A DNA stretch of 64,000 nucleotides, from assembly GCA_036417435.1 (NCBI GenBank), contig CM070904.1, forward strand, positions 134,416,695-134,480,694, in the 5' to 3' direction. The stretch comes from Inia geoffrensis (Eukaryota; Chordata; Mammalia; Artiodactyla; Iniidae). The notes under the pieces were generated by a model. It was not told where the DNA came from, searched no databases, and saw only the letters and a list, made by a program, of their open reading frames with translations. The translations under genes and the position numbers were made by a program. Below, one piece after another: positions 11,820 to 44,221 of this stretch; position 1 is the first letter of the stretch, and the number at the start of each line of letters is the position of its first letter.

Positions 11820-13960
11820 AGAATGCATCCTTTCGGGAAACGATAAAACTTCGTGTCTGGAGATGAGAAGTACATCCTGTGTGGCATTTTGAAGGGGACG
11901 TGCAGTGGACCAGAGGGGGTGTGTCACTGCCACGGGCCTGGGCAGGACCCCCGGCTGCACCTTGGTGGACAGCCTTGGGCCTCAGCTGTGTCGTGGCGTC
12001 ACAAGTTGGTCCCCAAGCTCATAAGAAAGATAAGTGGTTAGAGTGCTATGGGTTGCTTTCTAGAGGCTTAAGGTGCTTCCTTTGGAACAGAAGTTTCACC
12101 CTCTAGGCCTGCTTGGGCGCCAAGGCCCTGGTGGGAACTAAACAACTCTTAGGATGTTCCCTTGACAAGTGTTAACAGTCAGGGTCCAGAAACCCAACCT
12201 GGTCACAGTGGGTTGGGAGAGCACAGCCAGGCAACCATTTTCCAAATGAAGCCTGGCTCACAGACTCGGGTCCTTGGCTGGAGGGGAGCCTTCGGCTCTG
12301 GAGGAAGGCCTGTGACTTTCCTCTCCCTGCACCATCTTGCTCCACACACACCAGGGCTGCCTGCCTGGGAAAAGGAGGCACCAGCTCTTTGTTTTGGGGG
12401 TGGGGTGCTAATCTGCACTGTTGCTGATTCCCAGAGGTCCGGGATGCCATTGGTCTGGTCAAAGTGAGGGCCCACGGCAATCAGATGGTTAGGTAACGTT
12501 TGTCTGGATGGGTCCATAGGCCCCTCTGTGGTTATCTTCCCAGTGCCTGAGTGTGTCATTGAAATAGACGTAATGGCTGGCAGGATGGCCACGTTGACCT
12601 GTGGAGCAAGGGTCGTCACGGTAGGAAGGGCCAGGTGGAAGGCCTGGAGTGTCCTCTCCCTGCCAGGGCATAATCCAAAGGCAGGATGTCTCCTTGCCAG
12701 GAAGGTCAGGGGTGATGTTCCTAGCGCACCCCATTAACTTACCTGTGAAGAGGTGGGCGGGTCTTAAGGAGTATGGTTTACTGAAGATGTGGGTGAGACC
12801 CCCGCTGCAGCTGCTGTTCCTGATAGGGCATGGTTACCAGAGCAGAATGTACACTCTTGGCAGGTGGCAGGTAGCTGTCGATCTGGCCAGTGCCCATATG
12901 CAGGGACCACCGGAATCTGTGTTCTGTTGATACTTGGCCGAGCTGGCAGCACACCGTCACGGCCCTGCCTTGGGCCATGTACACATGCTCGCTCTCTGCA
13001 GTCCCCGGGCCACGGATCGTCATCCTAGCATCCCACAGAACATCCCTCCTGTCTGCCTCACCAAGAACTCTGGAACTGATGAGCCAGACACGTACTGGAG
13101 ATGCCTTGGTAGGACACGTGGGGGCCAGAGGGTGGGAAGAGAACTCTACTCTGGGTACTAGGGACTGTGTTAGTCAGCAAAGTAGAAACCCCTGTTAGTT
13201 ATTGTAACAATTTAACTGAGGGTATTCCAGGGCTGAAAGAGCAAAACGGGAGCACTGAGGTAAGCAAGTCATTGGAGGAGGCAGCTGCCAGCCCGAAGCC
13301 TGCGAGGTGCGGGGCAGGGTAGTGGGAGGAAGTTGGAGTCTGGATTTGGCTGTCTGGAGGAGGGGCGCTGATTAGGATTCAGAGCTCAGAGGAGGGCCGG
13401 CCTCACGGCCACCTAGAGCAGGTGTTACTTGGGTGGCCCTGGGCCTCAGGAGCCCCGGGAAGGGGTGCCCCATGGAGCTGGGGGAACGTGATGCGTTCCT
13501 GAGGGATCCCTCCCTGAGGGAACGTGATGCGGCTGGGGAACTGGCACCCGTGCTGCTAGCGTGAGGCACATCCCTCAGCCCGGAAGCTGCCCCCCTCCCT
13601 TTGTCCCCCTTGGGTGGAGGCACTGGAGCTGCAGGCGGCAGCCCAGCGCTGGGCAGGTGCAGGCCGGAGAGGCTCCTTCCCTTCTGCTGTGGCTCCAGCC
13701 TTCCTGCAGCTGGGTCACCAACCCAGCCTAGCCCCTCTGAGGCCCCATCACTAAAGAATGCTTGGGCAGGCAGCTTCTGGAGCTCCTCGGGTTCGGCCTG
13801 CCTGCAGTGCGTACCTGGCCTGCAGAGACGTCTGCCCTTCTGCCAGAGTGGGGGCCAGGGCGTCCCTGGGGCAGAGGAGGGGCGTGAGCCAGAGTCCCCT
13901 GGGGACCGCCCGTAGGACGAAGGAGTGAGCAGTTACGCTCTCACCCGGGGCCAGTCCTCG
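11820..13960. other. Intergenic region ING5-D2HGDH
   Basis: About 2.1 kb. 12180-13170 holds a decayed retroelement-like stretch (listed separately). 13300-13900 is unique GC-rich sequence with a short imperfect duplication around 13483-13545. No gene is supported. Confidence 0.5.
12180..13170 (-). mobile_element. Decayed retroelement-like internal sequence (family uncertain)
   Basis: The minus strand holds consecutive protein-like fragments in shifting frames (about 12952-12764, 12734-12489, 12619-12203) with stops between them. One fragment vaguely recalls an integrase entry segment of ERVL/MaLR elements. Too degraded to encode anything; it could be another old repeat. Confidence 0.3.
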
Positions 13961-14500
13961 TAGAAGGGGTGGGAGGGTGCGCTGGGACCCCCGCTAGCCG
14001 GTGCCAACGCGGGTCAAGGCCAGCTGACCCCACGTGGAAGCTTGACGAAGCCGCGCACCAGGGCGCGGGGGACTGGAGGCATCGGGGGCGGGGCCCGGGG
14101 CGGGGGCGCAGGCGCAGTCCCGCTCGTCCCGCCCACTCTGGCGGTGGCGGCGCGAGGCCTGCGGCGGGGACGCGGACGTGAGTGCGTGCGCGCGGCCGCC
14201 CGGGGTCTGGGTTGAGGGGCTGCGGGGCTACGGGGCGCGGGTCCGGGGCGGCGGGCGCGCGCAATTGTGGCGCGGCGGGCGCCCGCGTGGTCCTTGGGCT
14301 CGACCTGCCGGGCTGGTCCCGTCATGTGATCGCGCAGGCCGCGCGCTCCGGGCCCTCCGGAAGAGCCGGGGTGACTCAGCGCCTCCGGGTGTGCCGGGGC
14401 CACCGCGATTAGCCGTTGCTTCCCAGCCGGGGCGGCCCCTCCTGGCCCGGGGTGGTCACCTGTGGGCTGGCCCGACGGCCGTGGCCCCAAGCTCCTGGTC
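13960..14500 (+). promoter_or_regulatory. D2HGDH: CpG-island promoter and untranslated exon 1 of D2HGDH
   Basis: A run of very high GC and CpG density, unlike the flanks, with GC-box-like GGGGCGGGGC at about 14087-14104. A GTGAGT donor at 14178 follows CGGAC and is a good end for a non-coding first exon at about 14100-14177. The coding start is 1.2 kb downstream, just inside the next exon. TATA-less CpG promoters are usual for housekeeping metabolic genes. The exact start site cannot be read from sequence. Confidence 0.65.
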
Positions 14501-15330
14501 CCGGTCGCGGGTCCCAGAGAGTTCCTTTCCTGAGCTCGCCCACCTGTACTGCGTACCCGCTAACGGTGAGGGTCACCGTCCGTGGTTCATTTAATCCTCA
14601 TCCCCACCGGTGAGGCACATGCTGCATCAAGGCACAGAGAGGCTCGTTCGTTTCCTCAGGGTCACACAGCGGGTGTGAACCCACGTGCGAACGCTGCCCC
14701 CGGTGCCGACTCAGGTTGTCTGAGCACCAGGTGACGTGGAAGTATCCAGAAAACGGGTGCTGCACCCCTCCCCCCTCCCCGGGGGGCTGCAGGGCTGCGT
14801 GGCCTTTGTGCGAATCCCGGCTTTCCCACCGTGGGCAGCCAGAGGAACTTCCCCCCGCCCCCACTTTCTTTGATTCCGTGGTTCTTAAACTTGTAACATA
14901 TCCAGGAAACATAAGATTTATCATATTAACCGTTTTTAAGTGTACAGTTCAGTGGTATCTGTCCCTTTCCTTTTGGCACCTTAACTCCTGGTTTGTTCTG
15001 AAGGAAGGGGGGTGAAAAGGAGATACGGTTGTTGCAGGTGTTAAAAGCTGACCACCCAGGGGTGGACTCAGCCAAGGGCGTACATCTCAGTGACTTGTCA
15101 GGAGGTGACTCCACACTGGGTCAGGGTGAAGGCCTCGTGTCCCTTGTCCCCCCCAGCACACATCTCCCGGTTGGTCCAATCTCACTCCGCCACCACCACT
15201 GTGGAAACTGTTGTCTGTTTCTGGACCTTTCCTGGGCCTGGGCTCTGCCGGGGTCTCTCCCCAGCAGGTGCTTCCCTTTCCGTTGCTCCGTAGTATTCCA
15301 GAGTTTCAGGTCCAGTCACTTGCTTTTCAG
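14178..15330 (+). other. D2HGDH: D2HGDH intron 1 (5' UTR intron)
   Basis: Starts GTGAGT in the CpG island and ends TTTTCAG. It contains a MIR-like SINE (14555-14705) and a short old LINE-like stretch around 14875-14965. Confidence 0.6.
14555..14705 (+). repeat. MIR-like SINE
   Basis: Contains TTTAATCCTCATCCCCACC, GGCACAGAGAGGCTC and GGTCACACAGCGGGTG, the diagnostic order of MIR. Confidence 0.65.
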
Positions 15331-15340
15331 GGCAGGAGCG

Positions 15341-35261
<19,921 letters not shown>

Positions 35262-36195
35262 CGCCCGCTGCCGTCAGCGGGAGACTCGGGAGGGGGCCCT
35301 GATCCTTGGCTTTGCCTGTGGGGCCCGCCCGCAGGGCTGGCGTGGGCTCACAGGGCCTCCATTCGACGGAGCCAGCGGTAGGAGGGGTGCCCGGCTCCCT
35401 GGTTGGCGGTGGGGAGCCGGCCCTGTGGAGCCTGGGACACGTGGCTCTCGGCAGGATTCCTCCGGGTGCTCTGCCAGTTCTGTTGGGTGGGCCGAGTGGA
35501 GAGGGCTGCCCGGTCCTCACTCCATCCTCGTGGCGGGCACTCCGTCCCTTTGCAGGTCCTGGACAGGCCAGGTGGGTGAGCCATTCTGCCCAGTCAGAAT
35601 AGACCAGGTCGCCCCTGCTTTGCCTGTGGCCGCTGGGATGCCACCTTGTGGGGTGCAGCTCTGGGAGGGGCCACGGGTGGTCCTTCCGCTGGTCCCCGCA
35701 CAGGGTGAGGCTCCGGGGTGCCCTGGGCAGAGGTGGTGGACTCCACGTGGGCAGTAGAGCACCATGAGGTGGGTCCACGCGGAGCTCTGAACAACAGAGC
35801 CCGGGCTGTCGGGCGCTTTACAGATGACTTTTAATCACATTTGAGCCAGTGACAGGAACGCCCCCCACCGTGGAAGGTGTCATTTCCCCCGTTTTCCAGA
35901 AGGCCCATGAGTTGGCAAGACCGTTGTTGGAAGACAGGAGTTGGTTTCTTGCACTTGGGGGTTTGCTGTGATGTGTCCTTTCGGCTCTGCTTTCACCACG
36001 AATGTCAGTAGTCGGTGAGAAGCCCCGCCCAGCACAAGCATCTTCAGTTACCCCGACCGCGTCCTCCCCATTGACCTTGGTCCCTGGGGCAGCTGCTCGG
36101 GCTGTGGAGACAGTCTGGGAGGCTGGACACGTTTTCTGTTTCTGGCTGCCGTGAACTTCCAGTAAAAGTGGGAATAAATCACGATACTCTCCTTC
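35262..36195 (+). other. D2HGDH: D2HGDH 3' UTR with poly(A) signal
   Basis: No coding signal follows the stop. The first good AATAAA is at 36173-36178, about 0.9 kb downstream, with CT- and T-rich sequence after it. The end point is inferred. Confidence 0.65.
36173..36178 (+). terminator. AATAAA polyadenylation signal of D2HGDH
   Basis: Canonical hexamer in GGGAATAAATC, in the right place and strand after the D2HGDH stop. Confidence 0.65.
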
Positions 36196-36488
36196 CTTCT
36201 GTTCTTAGAAAAATAACCTCATAAAAGCCCAGGTGAAGTGCCCGTGTACCCTGCTCCTCAAGCACCCGAGCGTCAGTGACCCGGGGTCTGGCAGTCTGTG
36301 TGTGGGGACAGGGCATCCCTGTCCCCGTCCCCCATCCCCATGCCATGTCCCCCGTCCCTGTCCCCCACTGTGTGACTTGGAGCCCCGCCTCATCGGGCCC
36401 CTGAGGTGTGGTCTCACATGGGTAATGTGCAGTGAGGGGCTTTGTGATGCAGAGAGACCTCCTACAAAAAGTTTTAGGACTAAGCAAG

Positions 36489-36520
36489 TTTATTTATTTT
36501 ATTTATTTATTATTTATTTT
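36489..36520 (+). repeat. TTTA-type AT-rich microsatellite
   Basis: About 32 bp of TTTATTTA-like units just beyond the D2HGDH 3' end. Confidence 0.7.
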
Positions 36521-38726
36521 GGAGAATTAAAATAATGCATGGATTATTAGAGGGCTTAAAACTTTGAGGCATTTCCTGCTAGAGTAAGGGTAGGGCTTTG
36601 AGAAGGTGGCCTAGTGACTGGGGGTGGGAGGGAGCGAGTGGCAGGGGGACCCCTCCATGTCCTTGGAGGATAAGCTGGCCCCCAAAATGTCAAACAGTGA
36701 GGTGGCGTCCACTGGCCCTGCGGTTTACTCCTGGGGCTCGCCCCTCAGGTTCCACCTGTGCACGCGCACACGCGCGCACACACCTGCACACAAATGGCAC
36801 ACGTGCACGCATGCACGTGCCGGCGTGTCCCCGGGCCATGCACGGAGCACCGTCTGCAGGTGGTGTCAGTCAGTGGCCACGTCGCTGGCCGTGTGTCTGT
36901 TGAGAAGGAGGTGGGTGTGTGCCTCTGCGGCCCCTGGACAGAGGGACGGCCGGAGGAGGGGATGGAGGGGGCAGCTCACCTGTTTCTGAGAAAGGCAGTC
37001 GACTCTTGGAAGCCGGTTCTAGCAGAACCTTCCTGCGAGTCAAGACTGCAGACGGGACTCACTTTGGGCGCCTGGAGGCCGGGTTGGGTTGGGAGGGGAT
37101 GTCATTTTCTATATTTTTGGGATGCTTTGCCTTTTTTTTTTTTTTTTTTTTTTGCCAAGTGCACGTACACTCTCATAAAACGTGAACAAACCAGGCGCAA
37201 ACTGATTCAGAGGTCCCATGGCTGCTGCTGGGCTGGATGGGTGAGGCCAGGCATGGGCTGCATCCACGGTCCCCTCCCCTGTCACCCAGGAGAGGGGCAG
37301 CCCCAACAGAGCCTGCTCCGAAGGGGACACAAGCCCCTGCCCCTGCTGATGCGGCTGGCCCTGGTCCACCTGCCTGGCCAGGGTCCTCTGGCTGTGGATG
37401 GGACACACCCTGGGGGAGGTGGGTGTTCTCCTGGGGGTGTCTTGGCCCCAGCGTGATTTTAGGGCCCAGGCCAGGGCCCATCTCCAGCCCCCACGCTGGC
37501 CCAGCAGGGCGGGCATGTCGGGACACCCGTGACTGCCTCCAACTGACCCTTCCTGCTCTCTGCCAGGATTTAAAATGCAGGTCGCCTCCCCACACGTTGT
37601 CGGCTGCCTGTGGCCTCGCCTGGTTCCAGGGCCTGCCTAGGGGGCCCTGCAGTGGGTCCCTCCGGCCTCGCTGGCCACATGGCTGGCTCTGTCCCCTCTT
37701 CCGTCATCCCTGGCTGGGCACTCAGCACGATGGAGCTCCCGAGAGCCCTGGTGGCTCGCCTGTCTGTCCTCCATCCTTCCAAGGTCAGTGGATGGCCTGT
37801 GGTGCTCAGCTTCTGACCCTCTGGAAGCCAGGTTTGAGTCTGGTGATTTCCCAGTTGTTTCTGGGACAGAGCCAGGGCTGCCCTGCCCAGCGCCCTGGCT
37901 GGAGGAGGTGGCAGTGGAGGGTCACAGAGGCAGGCACACACCAGGCATTTCCTGCCAGTGACGAGGCCTGGGGTGCGGCGCCGTGGGCCGGGGGCCTTGT
38001 TTCAGGACCCACAGCAGCTGGGGTGGGATATGCCATTTTCTCTGCCCACCCCCTTGACCAGCAATGGTTCCCTTCTGCCTCTGAGGCCCCCTGTCCTCTG
38101 GTCTTTGTGCCGTCTTGGTGGATGGTGTCCTGGAACCAGTGAAACAACGCGGCCTGCAGAGGGAACGCGGGAAGGAGGCCTGCCAGCCGGACCCCACTTA
38201 TGTGATGCTAAAACGTGGGCTCCCCAAGGACAGGGAGGTCTTGGGTTTTCACATGTCCAGAAAAACCCGCTGGAACAGCAGGAAGACCAGAGGAAACCCC
38301 GTCGCATCCAGCAGGCGACTCTCAGAACCTGCGGGGACACGGGCCGTGTGGACCACACTGCAGAGCCCGTGTGTGGGCTGTGCCCGCGGAGAACACGTGC
38401 CCTCCCCGGGGCTGCAGGCACAGACGGCAGGACACCCGGAGCGCGTGTCAAGTCGGGGCCTGGGGAGGCTCACCCATCCAGAGCCTTGCGGGCTCTGCGG
38501 TCACACAAAACGTCACAGGCAGAGCGAGGGAGCCAGCCAGGCGCCAACAACAGGTGCCTTCGGACCAGGAGTGGACCCCGTGGTGGGGTGGGGGTGGGGA
38601 GAGACCTCCCACCTCCCGAAGCGGCTCCTCACAGGCCACTTGCCCGAGGACAGGCGCCACGTGTGCCTGCAGGTGGCGAGGGAGGGGCTGAGGGTGCTGT
38701 TGGGTTTGGCTTAGAAAAAGCTTCTT

Positions 38727-39150
38727 GGGGGCCTTCGCTGGTAGCGCAGCAGTTAGGAGCCCATCTGCTAGTGCGTGGACATGGGTTCCAGCCCTGGTCC
38801 GGAAAGATCCCACGTGCTATGGAGCAACTAAGCCTGTGCGCCACAACTACTGAGCCTGCGAGCCACAACTACTGAGCCTGCGTGCCACAACTACTGAGCC
38901 TGCACTCTAGAGCCCACGCACCACAGCTCCTGAAGCCCGTGCACCACAGCTACTGAAGCCCACGTGCCACAACTACTGAGCCCACGTGCCTAGAGCCCGT
39001 GCTCCGCAACAAGAGAAGCCACTGTGATGAGAAGCCCGCGCACCGCAAGGAAGAGTAGCCCCCGCTCGCCGCAACTAGAGAAAGCCCACGCGCAGCAACG
39101 AAGACCCAACGCAGCCAAAAATAAGTAAATGAAATAAATGTATTAAAAAG
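38727..39150 (+). repeat. CHR-type SINE, full long form, with 22-bp internal repeats
   Basis: Sense copy from CTTCGCTGGTAGCGCAGCAG to GACCCAACGCAGCCAAAAAT and an A-rich tail. CCACAACTACTGAGCCTGCG recurs at 38841, 38863 and 38885 (period 22). Confidence 0.9.
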
Positions 39151-39484
39151 AAAAAGAAAATGCTTCTGATTTTCACCTTAAAACCTCTAAGCTGCTGCAG
39201 TGTGAGAAGAGGTTACGTAAGAGGACCACTCAGAGCGGAGGTCGCGGAGAGTGGCTGGAGGGGCCACGGGGGTGGGAGGAAAGCCCCAGGCAGGGCTGCA
39301 AGCAGGCTGTCGGGGAGCCGGGGGGAGCAAGGAGGCCACCCACCCCTCAGCTCCAGGGATGGGATGTGGCTGGGGGTGGGCAGCTCTGCCAGGCCTGCAG
39401 GGGAGCAGAGTGTCCGCCCTGCCAGCTCAGAGGAAGACTGGGGGCTGACCCCACGGAGAGGTGGAGGTGACTGGCCACGGCGTG

Positions 39485-39614
39485 ATGTAGTTGCGGTGCA
39501 CGGGCTTAGCTGCTCCGCGGCATGTGGGCATGTGGGATCTTCCCGGACCAGGGCTCGGACCCGTGTCCCCTACATTGGCAGGCGGATTCTTAACTGCTGC
39601 GCCACGGAAGCCCC
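39485..39614 (-). repeat. CHR-type SINE fragment
   Basis: GTTGCGGTGCACGGGCTTAG to GCGCCACGGAAGCCCC; head region only, with a duplicated GCATGTGG at 39520-39535. Confidence 0.8.
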
Positions 39615-42600
39615 TAATGGAGGGACTTTAAGAAGAATGAATTTTCAGTAAGATTAGAGGACATATTGTGGCATACTTGAGAATAAAAGAGAATATTTGG
39701 AAACAGAAAAAACGACTTCTGAAAAAATGGAATAGAGACCGTGAAGGATAGATGGACACTGCAGAGAGCCAGCGTCAGCCAGGAGAACCTCTGGAGGCTC
39801 CTCCATCCTCCACCCAGAGGAAAATGCAGAAAAGGAAATTCCAAGGGAGGGTGGAGGCGGGGAGTGAGATCCAGGCTGAGCCAACCTGGTAGGAGTCTGG
39901 GAAGGAGAGTAAGGGCCATAGGTGAGGCCCTACAGCCAAGCACAGAATGGGCAAAATGACCCCGATTTAAAGAAAGACTCAAAGCAACTCACTGCCCTGA
40001 GCATCAGGCAGCTCTGCTAACCCCCAAAGCAAACGAGACCCCCAACTCAGCCGACGGGGGGCAAGTGAGTGAGTCCAGGATAAGCAGAAAGCACTGCTGC
40101 TGCTTAATACAGAGAGCAGGCTGTCAAGGGAGTGGGTGTCAGGCCATCACAGCTGCCAACAGTGCTGGGACCGTGGATGTGGGCCTGTGCTCAGTGGCAC
40201 AGTAACCAAGAACACGAAATTACCATAGAAATTCAATGGCGGTTACTCTTCCCTTTGAGGTTGGCAGGAATGTAAACTGGCACTGTCTTTTTGGAGGGAA
40301 AATGGGGGGTATTTATCACAACGTCAAGTGTACATGGTTTGTAACAGAGAACTTCAGAAACAATCTGCGTGTCCATCCAAGACAAACTCAGTTGTTTAAA
40401 ACGCGAAGTCCTACCCAACCAATAAAGCTGGGAGCGCAGAGTCTGTGAATCTCCTCTCTGGAGGGGCATCTCCAGGCCTTGTGATGCTGGGGTCAGGGTT
40501 GGTGAGCAGGGCTGCGGGTGACTGGGATGGGGTGTGCGTGTCCCAGCCAGCGGTGCCCATGGGAGTGGGGGAAGCCGGGGAGACAGACCGTCTGATTTTT
40601 CAAGAGAAGCTAGAAATACAGGTTTTTATGTGAAGTCTCTAGGTTTAAAAAAGCTGGCATCTAACTAAAACGTGGAAACTCCTGAGACAGGGAACAAGGC
40701 GTGTGTGTGCGGGCCACCTCCTGTGGCCCCCGGACACCCTGGTTAGGCAGCTCTGCTCTGGCTGGGGGGCTTCGAACAGGTGCTGCGGGGACTTGGAGGC
40801 CCCAGTTCTCGGGGGCCTGGGTGCTCAGCGGGCAGCCTGTGAGACGGCACCTGGCTTGGACCTGGGGGACCGGGAGGAAGGTAGACCCTGCCTTCTGGTC
40901 TAGACGGGGCTCCAGGGGCGGGAGGCTGTGTGAGCTGTCCCTTCACACTGCCTTCCCCTTTCCGTTCACGGCAGACCCCTGGACTTTTACGTGGGCACAG
41001 GCTGCTGGCTGGAGACGTCCTGGGGCCCCTGGAGGGTGCAGAGGTGATGTGTGCCACATCTGGGCCACCTCCGTAGAGTGGGTGCCATGGTGCCACCGCT
41101 GCCCCACCCTGCCTTGCCCTGCCGGTGCCCGGCTCTGGTGTGTGGCCCCGGCATGGGGAGGAGATGGTGGCCCAGACACAGGGGTAGGATGTAGGGCCCG
41201 TGAGGGCCAAAGGGGCTGGCATCTTGGGGGCCGAGGGAACGGCAGGCAGGCACCCAGGTCGTGGTGGGAGGCATCTCTGGGGGCAGCTGACGCCCGTGTC
41301 CCCCTCGGAGGTCAGCTGTGGCCCCTGGTGGCAGCGCGCTCCCAGCACAGCCCTGCTGGAGGGTGAGGGCCCGGGGTGGAGCCAGTTGACCAGCAGAGGA
41401 GCCCTGTGTGGCCCTGTCTGGACACTGCCCCCTCCTGGCTGCCCTTCTTCACCCCCTGCCCCTCTCCGTGCTGCACCACAGTCGCATGGCTGGCAGGACG
41501 GTCCTGGATCCTGACACAGCCCTGGGGCACGGCCAGCTCCCAGCTCCCGGCCACGGAGTGGGCCCTTGTCTCTGCCTGTGAGTGGGTCAGAGAGGCAAGC
41601 ACTCCTGCAGCCAGCTCTGCGGGGCCCGGTGAGTCCCCTCCCTGCTCACCTATATCCCCGGCCCTCGGGGGCCAGGACCTGCCTCTCTTTGGCCTGAGGT
41701 TAATGGGCTTGTGGACGGAGGGCCCTCAGCCAGAGTTGCCACATGGGCCCGCCGCAATGGGACGACTTCCTGCAGGGCCTCGGGGTAGATTTAGAGGATG
41801 GGGTAGATGTAGGCTGGGTGTCGGGGCCCCGCTCCAGCAAGCATGAGCACTTGGGCCCATAGGTGACGCTTCACCAGGCAGAAGTGTCTGAAATGAGTCC
41901 TTGCCCTGGACAGAGCACAGGACACCCGGGTTAGGCTGGAGACCCATCCTGAGGTGACACAGCCCATCTTGTGTGCAAAGGGCTGTGCCCTTCGTATGCA
42001 TGTGTTTCATAGCCCCGCAGGCTGAGTGTGCCCAGCGCCAGCAGGCCCACGGGACAAACGTGCTGGCCCAGAGGGTGTGGGGCAGGTGACCTGGGCTGGC
42101 TCGTGCTCCAGGGTGGAGCCCAGACAGGACCGGCTGCAGGAGTTCGGGGCAGGCCCCTGCTGGGGCAGAATGACCCCCAGTAACTTGCCTGGGTCCAGGG
42201 CCAGGGGACCAGACTGTCTTGGAGGTCCCATCTCCTCTCCAGGCCTCGGTTCCCCTTCTGTGTTGCATCACCCCTGGGCAGGGCCCCGCTGGGGAGGGTA
42301 GACGGACATGGAGACTTATGGGTGCTGGCTCCCCTGAACGCTGGGTTACGGCCATCCTGGTCGAGCCAAAGCCCTGGAACCTGCTGCACTGGCCCAGCTG
42401 GGCAGGGCCAGCAGCCTGGGAGGCCTGCTCTCCCTCTTAGATTGAGCGCCCCTCCGATGCTCTGGGGCTCTGCAGAAACCCAGGACCCGGCCCGGGCTCA
42501 GGTGCTCTTAGTACCTGGCAGCCCGTCCCACTCTGCGCAGTGAGCGGACAGCCCAGCTAGCTGCTGGGGCCTCCATCCCTACTGCCCCGTCCCACAGTGG

Positions 42601-44221
42601 GGGCTGGACCTGAGCCCCCTTCTTCTGCTGGCACCAGCTGCTGGCGGCCCTGGGCCCTGCAGAGCAAAAGCCAAATGCAGAGAATGTCCCATTTGTGTCC
42701 ATTCAGCCTGGAGGGACATGTAGCACCTGCACGTGCTTCCTGCTTGGGCACAATTGCCCTTTGGATGCAGAGCGGGGGTGGGGGCCCAGGGCTTCCAGGA
42801 CACGGGAAGCTGCTCTCAGAGGCCCCAGAGGCTTGGTGGGGTGGGCGGACCTGGCGTTGAGCAGGGGTCCGCTGGGCTCAGGGGGCAGCGTGGTGGGGCT
42901 AGTGTACTGCCCCAGGGAGCCTTCCAGGAGCAGGCGGTCCTGGGCAGAGGTGGCTGTGTCTGTCTGTTTGGGGGACCTCAGGCATGGAGGTGTATGTGTG
43001 CATTCATTCCTGTCACCCCACTCTCTCCATCCCGACTGTGTCCTTGGATGTGCGCCGGCCTCGCTGTACAGGGACTCCCCTCCCCCCAGCACCCTGTCTG
43101 GTTACCGCTGCGTTGGCCCTCAGCGCTCAGACACCTCCGGATCCTGTCGCAGCCCCTGGACCCCACTGCGCTGCGGGGAGCAGACTCACTGCCATCCCTG
43201 GGTGGGGGCTTGGCCAGCCCGCCTTTGTGCGAATCAGAATGGGACGCCCGGCAGGGGGCCGGCGGATTGCAGACCGTGTGTGCCCCCAATGCACCCACAC
43301 CTGAGGCCCCACCCTTTGAGCCTCCCTCAGGTAACCCCACCCAAGAAAGGCCGCCCACGCCATGCTCCGTCACCCCTGCAGGAACATGGGCCTGTGGGCG
43401 AGGGGGCTGGGTGACCAGCCAAGGTTTAGGGAGCCAGGCTTCGTGGGGCCTGGGCTGTGGCTTTCATGGTGGCTGAACCCTGCGACGCTCCCTCCTGCTG
43501 GGGCGCTCCTAGTGCCTGGCTTGTGGTCTCCCCCCGCCCCTCCCCTCTCAGCTCTCAGCTCTGAGAAGCGCACCAGCCTCCACGCCCTGTCCCCCAGCCT
43601 GGCTTCTCTCCTGTGTGTGCTCCCGCGTCTGGGGGGCTCCGTCGTGGAGGGCGCTCATCTTCCTCCCATCCCTGTGTGGGAGCCGCTGCTTTTCAAGTTC
43701 AAACCCCTGACCCCTACTGCAGACTAGCCCCCCTCCCACCCCACACTTGGTTCCTTTCTGCCTAGGTGACCCAGGGGTCACCTAGGCCCTGGCAGGTAGG
43801 AGCTAAACAGAGGGGTGGGGCAGGCTCTGAGACCCAGACAGGACACAGTGGATCTAAAGAGCTGTCTGCTGGTGTGGACCCCACCCCAGGGGACTCGAGC
43901 CCATTGCCAGGAGGGGCTGCCCAGACCCTCCTGCCCTCAGCTGCCCCTCTGGCTGGGTAGCGCACACACTTGGGGGCTGACTTTCCGCTTACCCGCTGAG
44001 AACCTGGCCCAGGGGCCTGCCTGGGCTCGTGGCTCCTGCTAATGACCCAGGAGGCTTGTACAGCCTGGGGGTGGCCGGAAGGAGTGGATGGTGGGGGCAC
44101 AGTAAGCCGATGGCTGCCCCTTGAGCTGTCCCTTAACCTGGGTACTGGCCCCCATCCTCCCCGTCCCCCAGGGTGGTGGTGCTGCCTGACTGGGGGGACC
44201 AGCAGCCCCTCCTCCCTGCAG

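Larger units (their letters stand above)
36196..44221. other. Intergenic interval D2HGDH-NEU4 relic, where GAL3ST2 would be expected
   Basis: 8 kb. Reading both strands gave no GAL3ST2-like segment (for example the PAPS-binding FLKTHKTASST motif) and no convincing NEU4 N-terminal exon. It contains CHR-type SINEs at 38727-39150 and 39485-39614, an AT-rich run at 36489-36520, a CA/CG-rich run at 36757-36830, a T-run at 37131-37153, and otherwise GC-rich unique sequence. Confidence 0.6.

Noticed and set aside
37237..38142. 301-codon plus-strand frame considered as a GAL3ST2 exon
   Set aside because: The translation is Trp/Pro/Gly-rich and lacks the sulfotransferase motifs (no PAPS-binding loop, no family phrases).
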